The position numbers and the translations under genes were made by a program. From contig NW_026515523.1 in the NCBI RefSeq assembly GCF_014898815.1, positions 248,001 through 312,000 on the forward strand: a DNA stretch of 64,000 bases. The letters are read 5' to 3'. The first letter of the stretch is position 1; each line of letters opens with the position of its first letter. The notes below the pieces were generated by a model. The model searched no databases, was not told where the DNA came from, and was given only the letters and a program-made list of their open reading frames with translations. The stretch comes from Panonychus citri. Taxonomy: Eukaryota; Arthropoda; Arachnida; Trombidiformes; Tetranychidae. This document shows positions 12,488 to 25,031 of the stretch, in pieces.

Positions 12488-15400
12488 TTATGCGTCATTT
12501 TGATCAATTTGTTTTGTCCATTCAAATGAGTTTGTTTCTCGTTTTGATGGAGATAAAAAAGTCATTTTCCGGGATACAGTGGCCTTAAGTTCTTCATTGA
12601 TAAGCATTGGAAAAATGAATCCAAGTAAAAGTCCAACAGTAATGAACAATATGACTATTCCGAACGCAGCTACTCCACTGGTCCCTTTAGTAGTAATCTC
12701 ATCTTCATGAATTTTGTCTTTATCCAATTGTGAATCTTTGTTTTCATAATTCTTACAAACTCCTGAATCAATCGAAGTAGCTGATTTATCGTTGGTTGAA
12801 TATTTTGATAAGCTACATGAGCTTATTTCACCATTTTTAGGACAATAATTAAATGATACACAAGATTCGTTTGTGTTTGTCCAACTGTGACAAAGAGCAG
12901 CACATTGATCCAAATTTAGATTAACTTCCGTGTGAAAAACTTCAGATACGATTTTCCGTCCAGTTGATATAAATTGTTGAGAAACTTTTGCTGAAATTGC
13001 AAAGAGCTTGTTTTATTAAGCTAATCATTTTGTCTTCAAAAAAATATTAATATTACTTACGAATATAAATATTACAGTCAGAGCTTTCCTTTGATATTGA
13101 GTCAGTATAAAATCCATTCAAAGTACAAGAGCCACCGCATTGTTGGAATGAGAAACACTCATCAGATGAACTGCACATTGAAGCACAATCATCGAGCGGA
13201 ACATCAATAGCGATGCTAGTTGATTGTTTGAACTCTCTCGAAGATATCTTAATATAATCCAATAATCGATTCTTTGAATAGATTTTACAATATTCATCTT
13301 CGGTCGATTGTGAAGATAGATTAGCATAAATAATATTTGATGTAAAACAAGAAGATTTATCTGTATATTGACAAAATACGAAAGTCTCACAAAGACTAAC
13401 ATCATCATGACCACAAGTATGATAACAATCACCAAAATTGGAAACATTTTGTGCCAATATTACGTCAGGTTTAGAGTTAATCAGCCTCTTACGCGCTGCA
13501 ACCAGAATGAAAGAGTCTTTATTTTGACCATTCAATAACTCAGCAGTAACATCAACTACTTTTGTCGATTTGTAAGAGATATATGCATCTCTGGTAAAAT
13601 AGATCTGCAGAGCATTGCGATGAAAACGCTCCTCCATTTTATCAAGATGAATTTCTTTTCTGAACTGAGAAAAGCTTGAGGTTATATAAAATATATCACA
13701 AAGTAAACCATCCTCATCTTCTTTGATTGTCACATCATCTTCAATCCATCCACATATAATTGAGCTAACATCTTGAGAATTACAAAACACGACCGCTCTG
13801 AAAGAGACCATATTTAATGAAAAATCTAAATAGATAGCGATCATTAGTTACTTACTGAGCACCATTGAGTCCAGTGTGTTGATGAAGACAATCGACCGTC
13901 GATTTTGCAGTGGTTCGAAGTGATCTGGAAATCATTTTCTCAGGCAATAGCATTCTAGTTCTTTGTAAGCTATCTGATAATAGAAATAGTATACAATATA
14001 ATAGTGTAACTTATCAATCTTATATAATCGAAGGTCTCGACTTACCTTCGATATTTGGAATCTTCAAAAAAGTTATTAAAGCTTTCATATTTTTTTCGTT
14101 AAAAACCAGCTCGATATTGGCTACACGTGAAGGGGAAATATCACGATCCAGCAAATATTCTTTAATCAGCTCAATGAATTCAATTTGGTGATTCTCTCCA
14201 TACTCGATACAGTCACCTTCATGACCTTCATTTTCGTACAAGCACTTGAAATAAATTGCAAAAGTCTTTCGATCCTTTGAATCAGGATAACAATCACTGT
14301 AACGTAAAGATGCTTCAGTTTCATAATCGTGATTTGATTCAGTTTTCTCTAATCCAAAGTAATCTTTCATTCTTGTTTCGATCAAGTGATAAGTTTCCTA
14401 AACTCATTGAGAATAATATAAATCAATTATAATTACTATTAGATTCGTTCACTTTTTCATACTCACGTTGTTCACTTTTTTATAACTATTTGTTGTAGTT
14501 CTCACGAGAGTAAAACCTTTGAATAACTTTGCATCAGCCTGTTGATGGGAGGAAATTTAGATGAAATGTTATTTATGAAATAACCGATAAAAACGATAAC
14601 TTACTGACTGAACAAAATAATGATTGGTTACGAATTTATCATGCTTTTCTCCCTGGAACTCGTAATCGTGATCAACCCTTTCCCAAACATGAGCTTCGTA
14701 TCCTGATCTCTATTAGCATTCGAGAAGAAGTTTAAAATTAGTGATTTTGATAACAGAATGACTGATGCAACTTACGATAAAAACTTTACCAAGATATTTA
14801 TAATGTATATAATAATCTTCATAGTTGAGTAAAGCAGCCGCAGTGAATGTATTGTGAGCACTCATTCCTGGACTATTTGGCCCAATTCCAGAGACTGAAC
14901 AACTTCCTTTTCGCTGAGACGAATGTATGGTTCCTAAATTATAATCGTATAGGGATTCGATTGTTTTCCCTTGTTCAATTGTTTTTTGAATAGCAGTTCT
15001 AGCTTTACTATTAACGAACATCTAACGGATAAAAGTAATAAAGAAATTTTCATTTCGCATTTCAGTTTGCATGTAAAAGTATCATAGTATTTACCTCACT
15101 AAAAGTGATGGACTTTTGGGGTCCATCAACAGTTAATTTTGCAGTAAAATGATAACTTAATCTGTTGATTTCTGGTGCTGGAAACCAGTCTGATGATTTA
15201 GATGATATGAGTGAAAAAGGACAACCGATTCCTGGTGTGACCTGGATAATGATAGATTCAGATACATAGAAATTCAAATTATTCAATCTTCTTCTTACTG
15301 TTATTGATTTGTCAAGATCTTCCTTTGTTTCCGTAATTGAGTAAATATCAATGTAAAAATCTTCTTTTTCAGTTACATCAAAAGATGAATCCGTACCCTT

Positions 15401-16345
15401 TAGTTGTAACCGATTTGCTTTCAATAATACAGACGAAATCAGATGAGCTTAATGAGGAATCAATAGTTGAATAATGTTATATAATGATAGCAATAATATT
15501 GTTACATATTTTTACTAGAAAAGTTAACTTACTTTTATGGTAGTAAATAATTTCAAGATTTTCGTTGAACGTTGTCTTTGCAGAATGGACTGGGAATCCT
15601 CTTATATTTGCATCATTTCCTTGTGTCTATTCAATCATTTAACACAATTGAATTAAAAATTGAATCCAAATAAAATTAAAGAATCACAATATTTACCCAA
15701 GTTAATCGCTTTCCGTTGATTCTGAATAAAATCGAAGGGCCCGTCATCAGTACATGATTGAGAAGAGGATTTTTCGAATCGATATTGAATAAATTGTTAT
15801 CCCATTTGTTAGTAAAACTAAATTTACTACATTGTGCGTCTAAGTAGAGATAATAAAAATGCTTAAGAATACAGAATCTTTAAACAATTTCAATACTTAC
15901 TGTGAACAACTAATCTATCTTTTTCAACTTCACTTGAATAATAAATAGCAACCTGATCGTCTCCTGAAGATATTGAAATTTTTCCACGAACAGTATCACT
16001 GGAGTGAATATATTCTCGAATATCGTAAACTTCACCATTTGACTAAATAAGAAATTTTTCAAGTCAAGCGGATGAAATGTTACATATGTATGTATTAATG
16101 ATAAAAGAAAATTAAGATTTACTTACTGAGAATAACTTTGCAATTATTATCCAATTGCCTTGATGGACTGACCAAGGTAGATCGTTAATAGACTCTAAGA
16201 CAATAAAATAATAAGGAGATTATCTCAATCTAGATCAATGAATTCATATCGATGTATTACAATACTTACCTGTAGATATTTGGATTATGTAAAAGTTTGA
16301 GAGAAATATAAAAGTTAACAAGTTTACAACAAAAAGGGAAATCAT
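12488..16345 (-). CDS. PAN/Apple-module membrane protein, copy B
   Basis: Homologous to copy C along its whole length and in exon order. The signal-peptide exon starts at 16345. The largest exon (about 13070-13800) and the terminal exon (12488 to about 12990) carry the PAN/Apple-type cysteine modules. The last exon ends with a membrane helix (GVAAFGIVILFITVGLLLGF) and a short basic tail, giving a type I membrane protein. No internal stop was noticed in the exons read. It is head to head with copy C, and its upstream 270 bp is a near-perfect inverted copy of the upstream region of C. Family function is unknown; a cell-surface binding protein is a reasonable inference. Confidence 0.8.
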
Positions 16346-16616
16346 TTCAGGTAACGAAACTACTACAATACAGTAGCAAATTACAAAGAAGGAAAATTCT
16401 GTTATAACTACGAATTATGGTAATTAACTGATGTTAATTTTAATTATTTGCCTTTATAATAATTAAATATGGGGCTCACTAAATATTGATGTCATCAATG
16501 AAATTGGTTCCTCAATTTCATTTTGATTATTTTTAATCTAATCAAATTCAACCTGAATTTGCATAATGTATCAAATTGAACCGAAAATTAGAGTAATATG
16601 TTATTAATAGTAAATT
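16346..16616. repeat. Left arm of inverted promoter repeat (copy B side)
   Basis: This arm is nearly identical, in reverse complement, to 17124-17393. The two are separated by about 510 bp of unrelated spacer. It covers the whole proximal upstream region of copy B including a GGGGCTCACTAAATATTG block. Confidence 0.9.
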
Positions 16617-17123
16617 ACACCGATCATCATGTGACCTTTCTGAACACTCAAGTCGAATGATTCGACCACTTATATGAGTACATAAATGATTGAAATTAAA
16701 AGGCTTCTGATTCGAAGACACTTTTTCTCTGCAACTAAAAACACCTCAAACTTGTGACCTCGTTCACGGCCTCATCATTGATCGCAAATTTGGTTATACC
16801 CATCAAACGACTCTGGAAACTTTATCCTAATAGATCGACCAGAGTGACCTTGGTATTGAAATATTGTAATTTAGTATCAACTCCCATTGCTCTTGCTTGA
16901 AGTTCGAATACCCAAAGACAAAATAGTTATTCAAGAAAAACTTGGTGAAATATCATGTAGAGCGACACCAAAAATCATTTTGATTTTATCGTTTGAATAT
17001 TTTTTCCATTGGTGATAAAGACCTGATTTTCTACCTTGACAAATGGATTTGTTGTAACGATTAATCATCAAGATTATTATTCTCGATAACTGGTCCAGTA
17101 TTAGAAAGATCTGATTTCATAAA

Positions 17124-17393
17124 ATTTACTATTAATAACATATTACTCTAATTTTCGGTTCAATTTGATACATTATGCAAATTTAGGTTGAATTTGATTA
17201 GATTAAAAATAATCAAAATGAAATTGAGGAACCAATTTCATTGATGACATCAATATTTAGTGAGCCCCATATTTAATTATTATAAAGGCAAATAATTAAA
17301 ATTAACATCAGTTAATTACCATAATTCGTAGTTATAACAGAATTTTCCTTCTTTGTAATTTGCTACTGTATTGTAGTAGTTTCGTTATCTGAA
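17124..17393. repeat. Right arm of inverted promoter repeat (copy C side)
   Basis: Reverse complement of 16346-16616 with almost no differences, while the flanking first exons of B and C have diverged visibly. Confidence 0.9.
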
Positions 17394-20300
17394 ATGATTT
17401 CACTTGTTGTTGTTAATTTGTTAACTTTGTTATTTCTCTCAAACTTTTGTATACTCCGAATATCAACCGGTAAGTTTTGGTGGCGAAATTAGTGTAACTT
17501 GAGAATAGTTTTCATATGCATTTCTTTATTTTTGGTTCATCTTAGAGTCTATTCATGATCTCCCTTGGTCAGTTGACAAAGGTAACTGGATAATAACCGC
17601 AAAGTTAATCTCGGTAAGTGGATCTTTAATTATTCTTAAATAGTTAGTTAATGAAGTATTCAATTTAGTCAAATGATGGAGTTTTCGATATTCGAGAGTA
17701 CGTTCATTCAAGTGAAGTTGTTCGTGGTAAAATAACTATATCTTCTGGAGATGATACAATGGATATTTTTTATTCCAGTGAATTTAAAAACGATAGATTG
17801 GTTATTCAGAGTAAGTAGTTTTGAATTCTATGTTCGAGTGCCTTCGTATTCTTATGTTTTTTTTATGTACCAACAGATCAACAATGTTTTGGATTTAATT
17901 TGAAAAACAAATGGGATCATAAATTATTCAACATCGATTCGACAAAGCCTCTTCTTAATCATCTACTGATGACCGGACCTTCGATTGTGTTCAGGATCAA
18001 TGGAAAGAACTTTATCTGGGTAAATATTGGAATTGTCGAGTTGACAAAATCCTTTTAGTTTTGGTTTAATTTTAATTGATGTTTTACTTGTGTTGAATTG
18101 TTAATTTATAGAGACAAGACGAAGATACAAATATTAATGGATTCGCGGTCCATTCTGCAAACACAACATTCAATAGAAATCTTGATATTATTTATTATTA
18201 CAAAAGTAAGTCAATTTTCCAAGAAAAGAATATCTTGTCCTGTTCCGTACATATCTACTTGTTACCTGCAGTTCATTTCCAATTCTCTAAAAGCTCATTT
18301 AGATTCTCCTGGAATATTAAAAGCCAGTCGATTACAATTCAATGGTCTAGATTCACCTTTCGAACTTATAACTTCCAGTGAAATTGTTAACTTAGATATT
18401 TATTCAATTACTAAAACACAGGAAGAGCTTGATAAAATTGTTACGGTAAGAAGAATAAAAAATATTTTCATCGGTTTTTATGAGAATTTATCATCTTCAG
18501 GTTACACCAGGAATCGGTTGTCCCTTGAACCTCATAACATCAAAATCTCATGACTGGTTTCAGATACCAGAAATGTCGGGATCTAGTTATCATTTCGTTG
18601 CGAAAACTACTGTTGATGGACCCAAAAAGTCAATAACATTAAGTGAGGTAAAATAAATTCTTTGACTGAAAAAATTTCATTCGTTTAGTTCTGAATGATT
18701 ATTTGTTAATAATTTTTTTTTAATCTCATCAAATCCTATTTTTTAGATGTTTGTCAACAGTCAAGATCTTACTACAAGTATGAAAACAATTGAACAAGGG
18801 ATTGTGACCGAATCTCTTTACGATTATAACTTGGGAACTATTTATTCCCTAACGAAAGAGGGTCGTTGTTTGATCTCCGGCATTGGTCCAAATAGTCCAG
18901 GAATAAGTATTTACGGAGCATTCACTACATATGGTTTTCTAAATTATCGAGACACACATACATACTCGTATCTTGGTAAAACTTATATCGTACGTTTCAA
19001 TATCTCAAAGGAACAATTTTCTTACTAAATGAACTTTTTCCTATCAAATGACAATGTAGAGATCAAGATACGAAGCGTATGTTTGGGAAAGAACGGATTA
19101 CGATTACGCATTCGAAGGAGAAAAATATGATAAATTCGTAACAAGTCATTATTTTATTAAATCAGTAAGAAGCATTTTAATCATTCTCTCCCATGCACAT
19201 CCCATCGATTAGTCTTATTCTAATAGTTTTTCAATTATTCACAGACAAAGGCTAAGTTATTCAATGATTTTATTCTCGTAAGAACTACAACTAACAATTA
19301 TAAAAAAGTTAACTCGGTAAGTAACTAAGATCAAATGCTAAGTGGATCTATGTTAGTTGCTAATGTTTACTTTTTTGTTTTTTTAAGGAAACTTATAAAT
19401 TGATTGAAACCATTACAAAAGATTATTATGGGTTGGAGGTAATAGAGTCAGGTCACGATTATAAAGATGAACTATCTCTAAATTTTGCTGATTGTTACCC
19501 TGATTCAAAAGAAAGAAAGACTTTTGCAATTTATTTCACTTGTGAAAATGACGAAGATTTGGACTGTTTGAAGTATGCGGAAACCCATCATAATATGTTC
19601 AATGCGAATTTGAAGACAACTTTGGCGCGTGAAAATATATCTCCTGCAAGAATATCCAATATTGACCTGGTTTTTGAAGATCGAAATATCAAAGCATTAG
19701 TGACCTTTTTGAAAATTCCAAATATTGAAGGTGAGTTTAAACTGATACTAAGTACAGATAATGAAGATCAGAACATCGGCGAAAATAAAAGAATTTTAGT
19801 TGAATACAGTCACAGAAAAATGAGTTTCGACTGATTTTCGAATCATTCGCACAGATAGTAACTTAAATTAACTGTTATAAATAATGATAGAGATTATCAA
19901 TTAATTTTAGTCGACAGTTGGTCATTTTTCACGACTGTATAAGTTATTTATTTTTTTTATCCCCAGATAGTTTACAAAAAGAAACAATAAAATTGTCTCA
20001 GAGCACAATTTCGAGCTTAAATCATGTGATTGCAGAATCGGTTGGCGATTGTCTTTACAAAATAGCTGGACTCAAGCGTAACCCAAAGTAAGTATTTATA
20101 TGTATACTGGATTATCCGAGCCAAAGTGCTGGGGCTTAATTTTCCAATTGTAATCGAATTAGTAGCTAATTTTTTTAGATTTTAATTCTAATCGCCTATA
20201 CTTATATGTATTTTATACAACCGTTTGAAATTGTCATTTCGAACTGTTCAACTTTGAACTCAAAATCGAGAAAGAGACAATTAAGGAATAAAGTTACTAC

Positions 20301-21681
20301 ACTTAGGCCCGACCAACCTGATAGTACTTTTTGAACTTTTTGAATGCTTTTATTGACTAAATTTTATATTTCAGAGCGATAGCATATTGCAATCAAGAAA
20401 AAACGTCCATTGTTTGCGGTTGGCTCGCGTCCAAGGAAACGATTGTCAGGGATGCTGCTGATGCGATTTGTGATGTGTATTATCCAATCGATAGTTATTC
20501 TCAGTTCAACAAGGAAATTCATCTCAACAAACTTGGAGATATTCTTCGTCGAAAAAAATTACACTTTTATCTATCTGGTGACGCCTTTATCTCTTACGAA
20601 TCAACAAGAATTATTGATGTAACTAATGAAATAAGTACAGAAAGAGGCTCGTTCATATTGGTTGCATCGGAAAAGAAACTGATAGATACTGATGTTGATG
20701 TCATATTGGCTAAAGATATTTCGAATCTTGGTGATTGTTATCGTACTTGTGCTCATGATGATGTCAATCTTTGTGAGACTTTCGTTTATTGTCAAGCTAC
20801 AGATAAATCTTCTTGTTTTACATCAAATATAATCTATGCTAATTTATCCAAACGAACGACAGAAGATGCATCTTGTAAAATCTACTCAAAGAACCGACTA
20901 TTAGATTACATTGAGATATCTTCGAGAGAGTTTAAACAATCAACTAGCATCACTATTGATGTTCCGCTCGATAATTGTGCTTCAATGTGCAGTTCATCTG
21001 ATGAGTGTTTCTCATTCCAACAATGTGGTGGTTCTTGTACTTTGAGTGGATATTATACTGACTCGATATCACAGGAAAGTTCTGATTGTAATATTTATAT
21101 TCGTAAGTATCATTCATATTTTTTTGAAGAGAAAATGATTAGTTTCATTAATCAATATCTTTGTAATTTCAGCGAAAGTCTCTCAACAATTTATATCAAC
21201 TGGACGAAAAATTGTTTCTGAAGTTTTTCACACTGAAGTTAATCTAAATTTGGATCAATGTGCTGCTCTTTGTTACAGTTGGACAAATACTGGTGAATCT
21301 TGTGTATCATTTAACTATTGTCCTAAAAATGGTGAAATAAGTTCATGTAGCTTATCAAAATATTCAACCAACGATAAATCAGCTACTTCAATTGATTCAG
21401 GAGTTTGTAAGAATTATGAAAAGCAAAATTTACAGTCGCATGAAAGAAACGTCAATGAAAATGTACAAGTTACCGTTGGAGGGATAAGTAGAGGAGCTGC
21501 ATTCGGTATAATCTTGTTATTCATTACCGTTGGACTTTTACTTGGGTTTATTTTTCCGATGCTGATCAATGTAAGTTTAATGGAAACTTTTACTTGTAAA
21601 ATAAATTTCTCGTCTCCATCCAAACAAGAAATTCATGAATTCGGATGGACAAAACAAATAGATTCAGTTGATATTAATTAA
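17394..21681 (+). CDS. PAN/Apple-module membrane protein, copy C (intact reference copy)
   Basis: Fourteen exons can be traced: 17394-17469, 17546-17613, 17669-17810, 17877-18019, 18112-18205, 18294-18445, 18501-18647, 18747-18989, 19060-19164, 19245-19316, 19388-19730, 19967-20087, 20375-21102 and 21173-21681. They sum to 2943 nt with no internal stop (980 aa), which strongly supports the model. An N-terminal signal peptide is followed by about 500 residues of unrecognised ectodomain. Cysteine-rich PAN/Apple-like modules follow (GDCYRTCAHDD; DNCASMCSSSDECFSFQQC; LDQCAALCYSW). A C-terminal helix (GAAFGIILLFITVGLLLGFI) anchors it. It is the only plus-strand member of the array. The function of the family is unknown to me; surface or adhesion protein is inference from the modules. 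Confidence 0.87.
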
Positions 21682-22399
21682 TGTATGGCTTGCACTGCTA
21701 CTTATTTTTATTGTATTAACCTGTTTTTTTTTAATTATTAAAACATTTAGCCATTTAAAAGTTGATACAAAACTCAATAGTATTCGTCGAATCTTTTGTA
21801 TTGCAAGATTTGTAACATCTATGAAATAAATACGACGAATCATCATGAATGAAAATACTATCAGACTGATTTTTGTTTATTGAGTCCAAATTTGACGCGT
21901 TTACTAAACTTTAGAATGTTTAATTTGCATAAAATCCGTCTTAGGTTTCGATCCGTATACAATTAGTTTGAAAAAAATCCAAACTTCAACACGTGATTTT
22001 CATATTTGAGATGAGCGCATCTTGCAGTCGATTTGCGTCAATAATATTAGAAAATTTTCACTTATGCTGAAAGATTTAATTCTCAAAGTGCTTGAATGTG
22101 ATATCTTCGTGCATTCAATTAACTTCCTGTGAAAGTTCTGACCTTAAATGTCTGAATCTTTTTTTCTCATTTATGTCTAGTTGATTTTTACAATTGTAAT
22201 TTGTTCAGTTGGACAATGAAGAAAAGGGTAAAAAAAGATAATCAAATAGTTTAAACTTTTATAATAAATTCTTTATTTCTTCATGAGATATTCTGTGATA
22301 TTTGTTATTTGCTTGAGTTATAATAGTTTTTTTATTAACGGCTCTAAAGTAAACTGGGATTAAAAAAGCCCAACACAATATGAATTATTATTCCTGAAT
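21682..22399. other. Spacer between convergent copies C and D
   Basis: AT-rich. It should contain the 3' ends of both transcripts; an AATAAA-type signal (GAAATAAATA) lies near 21822. No further feature is visible. Confidence 0.4.
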
Positions 22400-24453
22400 T
22401 TATGCTTCCGTTTGATCAATTTGTCTTTTCCACTTGAATGAACTAACTTCTTCTTTCGTTAAGGATGATGAAACCAATTTTCTGTTGATAGTTCCCTTTA
22501 ATTTTTCATAGATGAGCACCGGGAAAATGAATCCAAGCAAAAGTCCAATACTAATGAAAAAAATGATCAAGACGAATGCGGCTCCTCCGTTTATCTTTCC
22601 AGTCATAGCTTTGTGATACACATGATTTTTGTCTTTGGTTGCTTTTAGATTTTTGTATTGATAATTTTTACAATCACCTGAATTAATAAAAGTAACTGAT
22701 TTATCGTTGGTCGAATATTTTGATAAGCTACATGAGCTTATTTCACCATTTTTAGGACAATAGTTAAATGATACACAAGATTCACCAGTATTTGTCCAAC
22801 TGTGACAAAGAGCAGCACACTGATCCAAATTTAGATTAACTTCAGTGTGAAAAACTTGAGAAACAATTTTTCGTCCAGTTGATATAAATTGTTGAGAAAC
22901 TTTTGCTGAAATTACAAAGACATTGATTAATGAAACTAATCAGTTTCTCTTCACAAAAATATGATATGAATGATACTTACGAATATAAATATTACAATCA
23001 GAACTTTCTTGTGATATCGAGTCAGTGTAAAATCCACTCAAAGTACAAGAACCACCACATTGTTGGAATGAGAAACATTCATCAGACGAACTGCACATTG
23101 AAGCACAATCATCGAGCGGAACATCAATAGCGATGCTAGTTGATTGTTTAAACTCTCTCGAAGATATCTTAATGTAATCTAATAGTCGGTTCTTTGAGTA
23201 AATTTTACAAGATTCATCTTCTGTCGTTCGCGAGGATAAATTAGCATGGATAATATTTGATGTATAACAAGAAGATTTATCTGTATATTGACAATAAACG
23301 AAAGTCTCACAAAGATTGACATCATCATGAGCACAAGTACCATAACAATCACCAAGATTTGAAACATCTTTAACCAATATGACATCAACATCAGTATCTA
23401 TCAGTTTCTTTTCCGATGCAACCAATACGAAAGAGTTTCTATTTTGTTTCAACCCATTAGTTATCTCGACAACTTTTGTGGAACTGTAAGATATGTAAGC
23501 TTCACCGGATAGATAAACTTGTAATTTATTATGACGAATAACATTTTCTAATTTATCAAGATGAACTTCCTTTTCGAATTGAGAATAACATTTTGTTGGA
23601 TAAAATACATCGCAAGTCGTACCAGTCTTATCTTTGACGATAGTCTCCTTTAATTTAATACGACCGCAAATATTGGGCCCTATGTATTGATAGCAAAATA
23701 ATATTGCTCTATGATAGAGAATGTTAGTAAATGAAAAGTTTCATAGTTTAGGATAATTACAATACTCACTCTGGGTCATAATTGAGTCTAGCTTGTTTGT
23801 AAAAACAATCGCCAACTGAATCTGCAGATACTTGATACAAGCTTGAAACTGTGCTCTTAGACAATTTTATTGTTTCTTTCTGTAAACTATCTGATTGTAA
23901 AAAAGAATGAAAAACTTCATTATCTGTGCTTAGTATCAGTTTAAACTCACCTTCTATATTGGGAATTTTCAAAAAGGTCACTAATGCTTTGATACTTCGA
24001 TCTTCAAAAACGAGGTCAATATTAGCTACTCTTGCAGGAGAAATATTATGATTCTGAGCCAATCTGTTTTTCACACTTAATTTGAATAAATCATAACGGT
24101 TTTCCGCATACTTTACGCAGTCCACATCTTCTATATCGTCCTTATCACAACTGAAGTAAATTGCCAAAGTCTTTCTATCTTTTGAATCAGGGTAACAATC
24201 ACCAAAGTGTAAAGTTAATGCAGCTTCATAATCTCGACCTGATTCCGTTTCCTCTAATCCATAGTAATCTTTTGTGATGGTTTCAATCAATTTATAAGAA
24301 TTCTAAATGTATTGAAATTGTATATTAGTAACCGTTATATTATATAATAAATGTACTTAGTATTTGGTTCTAGATACTTACGGTGCTCACATCTTTGTAA
24401 TTGCTTGTTGTAGTTCTTACGAGAATAAAATCTTTGAATAATTTGGCCTCAGA
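22400..24453 (-). CDS. PAN/Apple-module membrane protein, copy D, 3' part (exon 10 onward)
   Basis: This holds the last exons of copy D. Exon 10 starts at 24453 after the acceptor AG. The exon near 23950-24300 encodes the IETITKDYYGLE segment. The two large exons carry the PAN/Apple cysteine modules, and the membrane helix (GGAAFVLIIFFISIGLLLGF) ends the protein. The first nine exons lie 16 kb away at 40473-42903, because a Polinton sits in intron 9. No stop or frameshift was noticed in this half. The gene could still be functional if the 16-kb intron is spliced out; the equivalent intron in copy E is 67 bp. Confidence 0.8.
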
Positions 24454-24568
24454 CTAAAAAAAACGAGGAGATAGGACGAAACGTTAACCTCAAAATGAAC
24501 AAAATGAACGATCCAGACTAAAAAGAAGCGAGGAAATCAGATGAAACATTAACCTCAAAATGAACGAT
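24454..24568. repeat. ~64-bp tandem duplication at the intron 9 acceptor of copy D
   Basis: The block with the acceptor, CAGACTAAAAA on the plus strand, followed by CCTCAAAATGAAC appears twice, at about 24450-24512 and 24513-24568. Copy E has it once (48418-48470). As a result the splice acceptor is duplicated next to the Polinton. Confidence 0.8.
24563..24568. repeat. Target-site duplication, left (AACGAT)
   Basis: AACGAT directly abuts the element end AGTAGTAAGG. It is repeated at 40451-40456 and present once in the empty paralogous site (copy E, about 48462-48472). Six-bp duplications are typical of Polintons. Confidence 0.95.
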
Positions 24569-24669
24569 AGTAGTAAGGAAAAGATTGCTTCTGGCTCATA
24601 AGACATTTCTGGCTCAGAGTTGACATCTCTGGCTCAGTTGACATTTCTGGCTCAAGTGACATTTCTAAC

Positions 24670-24775
24670 TCAAGTGACATTTCTAACTCAAGTGACATTT
24701 CTAACTCAGGTACATTTCTAACTCAGGTGACATTTCTAACTCAGGTACATTTCTAACTCAGGTACATTTCTAGCT
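24670..24775. repeat. Subterminal ~17-21-bp tandem repeats, left
   Basis: Units of the type ACATTTCTAACTCAGGT and TGACATTTCTAACTCAAG are repeated head to tail. Further scattered copies of the ACATCTCTGAAAC type extend to about 25690. Array length differs between the two ends of the element. Confidence 0.85.
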
Positions 24776-24887
24776 CATATTAAAACCAACATTTCGTATA
24801 CATCAGAACTGACATCTCTGAAACAGATTATCATTTAATATACATTTCTAACTCATATAAAGTTGACATCTCTAGAACGAGAGGCAG

Positions 24888-24895
24888 TATATAAG
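24888..24895 (+). promoter_or_regulatory. TATA box of the left TIR transcription unit
   Basis: TATATAAG, 36 bp before the ATG of the 35-codon ORF and about 106 bp before the TBP-like ATG. The right arm has the shorter form TATAAG at the equivalent place (within about 39993-40000, minus strand). Confidence 0.65.
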
Positions 24896-24923
24896 AAAGA
24901 AGGAGAGTGAATTAAAAGTTAAA

Positions 24924-25031
24924 ATGCATCTACTCGTGATAAATTTCATCATTCTGTGTCTACTCGTTATACTGTTAATAAAGAGTATCTATTATGGCAA
25001 CATCAAAGAATCAGGGATCCTCCTCGCTTAA
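24924..25031 (+). CDS. 35-aa putative membrane microprotein, overlaps the TBP-like start
   Basis: This ORF begins MHLLVINFIILCLLVILLIK and would be a single membrane helix with a short tail. It is the first ATG after the TATA box and overlaps the start of the TBP-like gene (24994) in another frame. The right arm has the same ORF at 39858-39965 with equal length and no indel. Third-position changes (CTA/TTA, TAT/TAC, GGG/GGA) outnumber replacements (S/P, L/V). It may be a real peptide or an upstream ORF tuning TBP translation. Confidence 0.45.
   Translation: MHLLVINFIILCLLVILLIKSIYYGNIKESGILLA

Noticed and set aside
18098..18553. Uninterrupted 151-codon frame reading through two introns of copy C
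   Set aside because: It runs across clear donor/acceptor pairs in the wrong phase; the 14-exon model closes exactly in frame instead.
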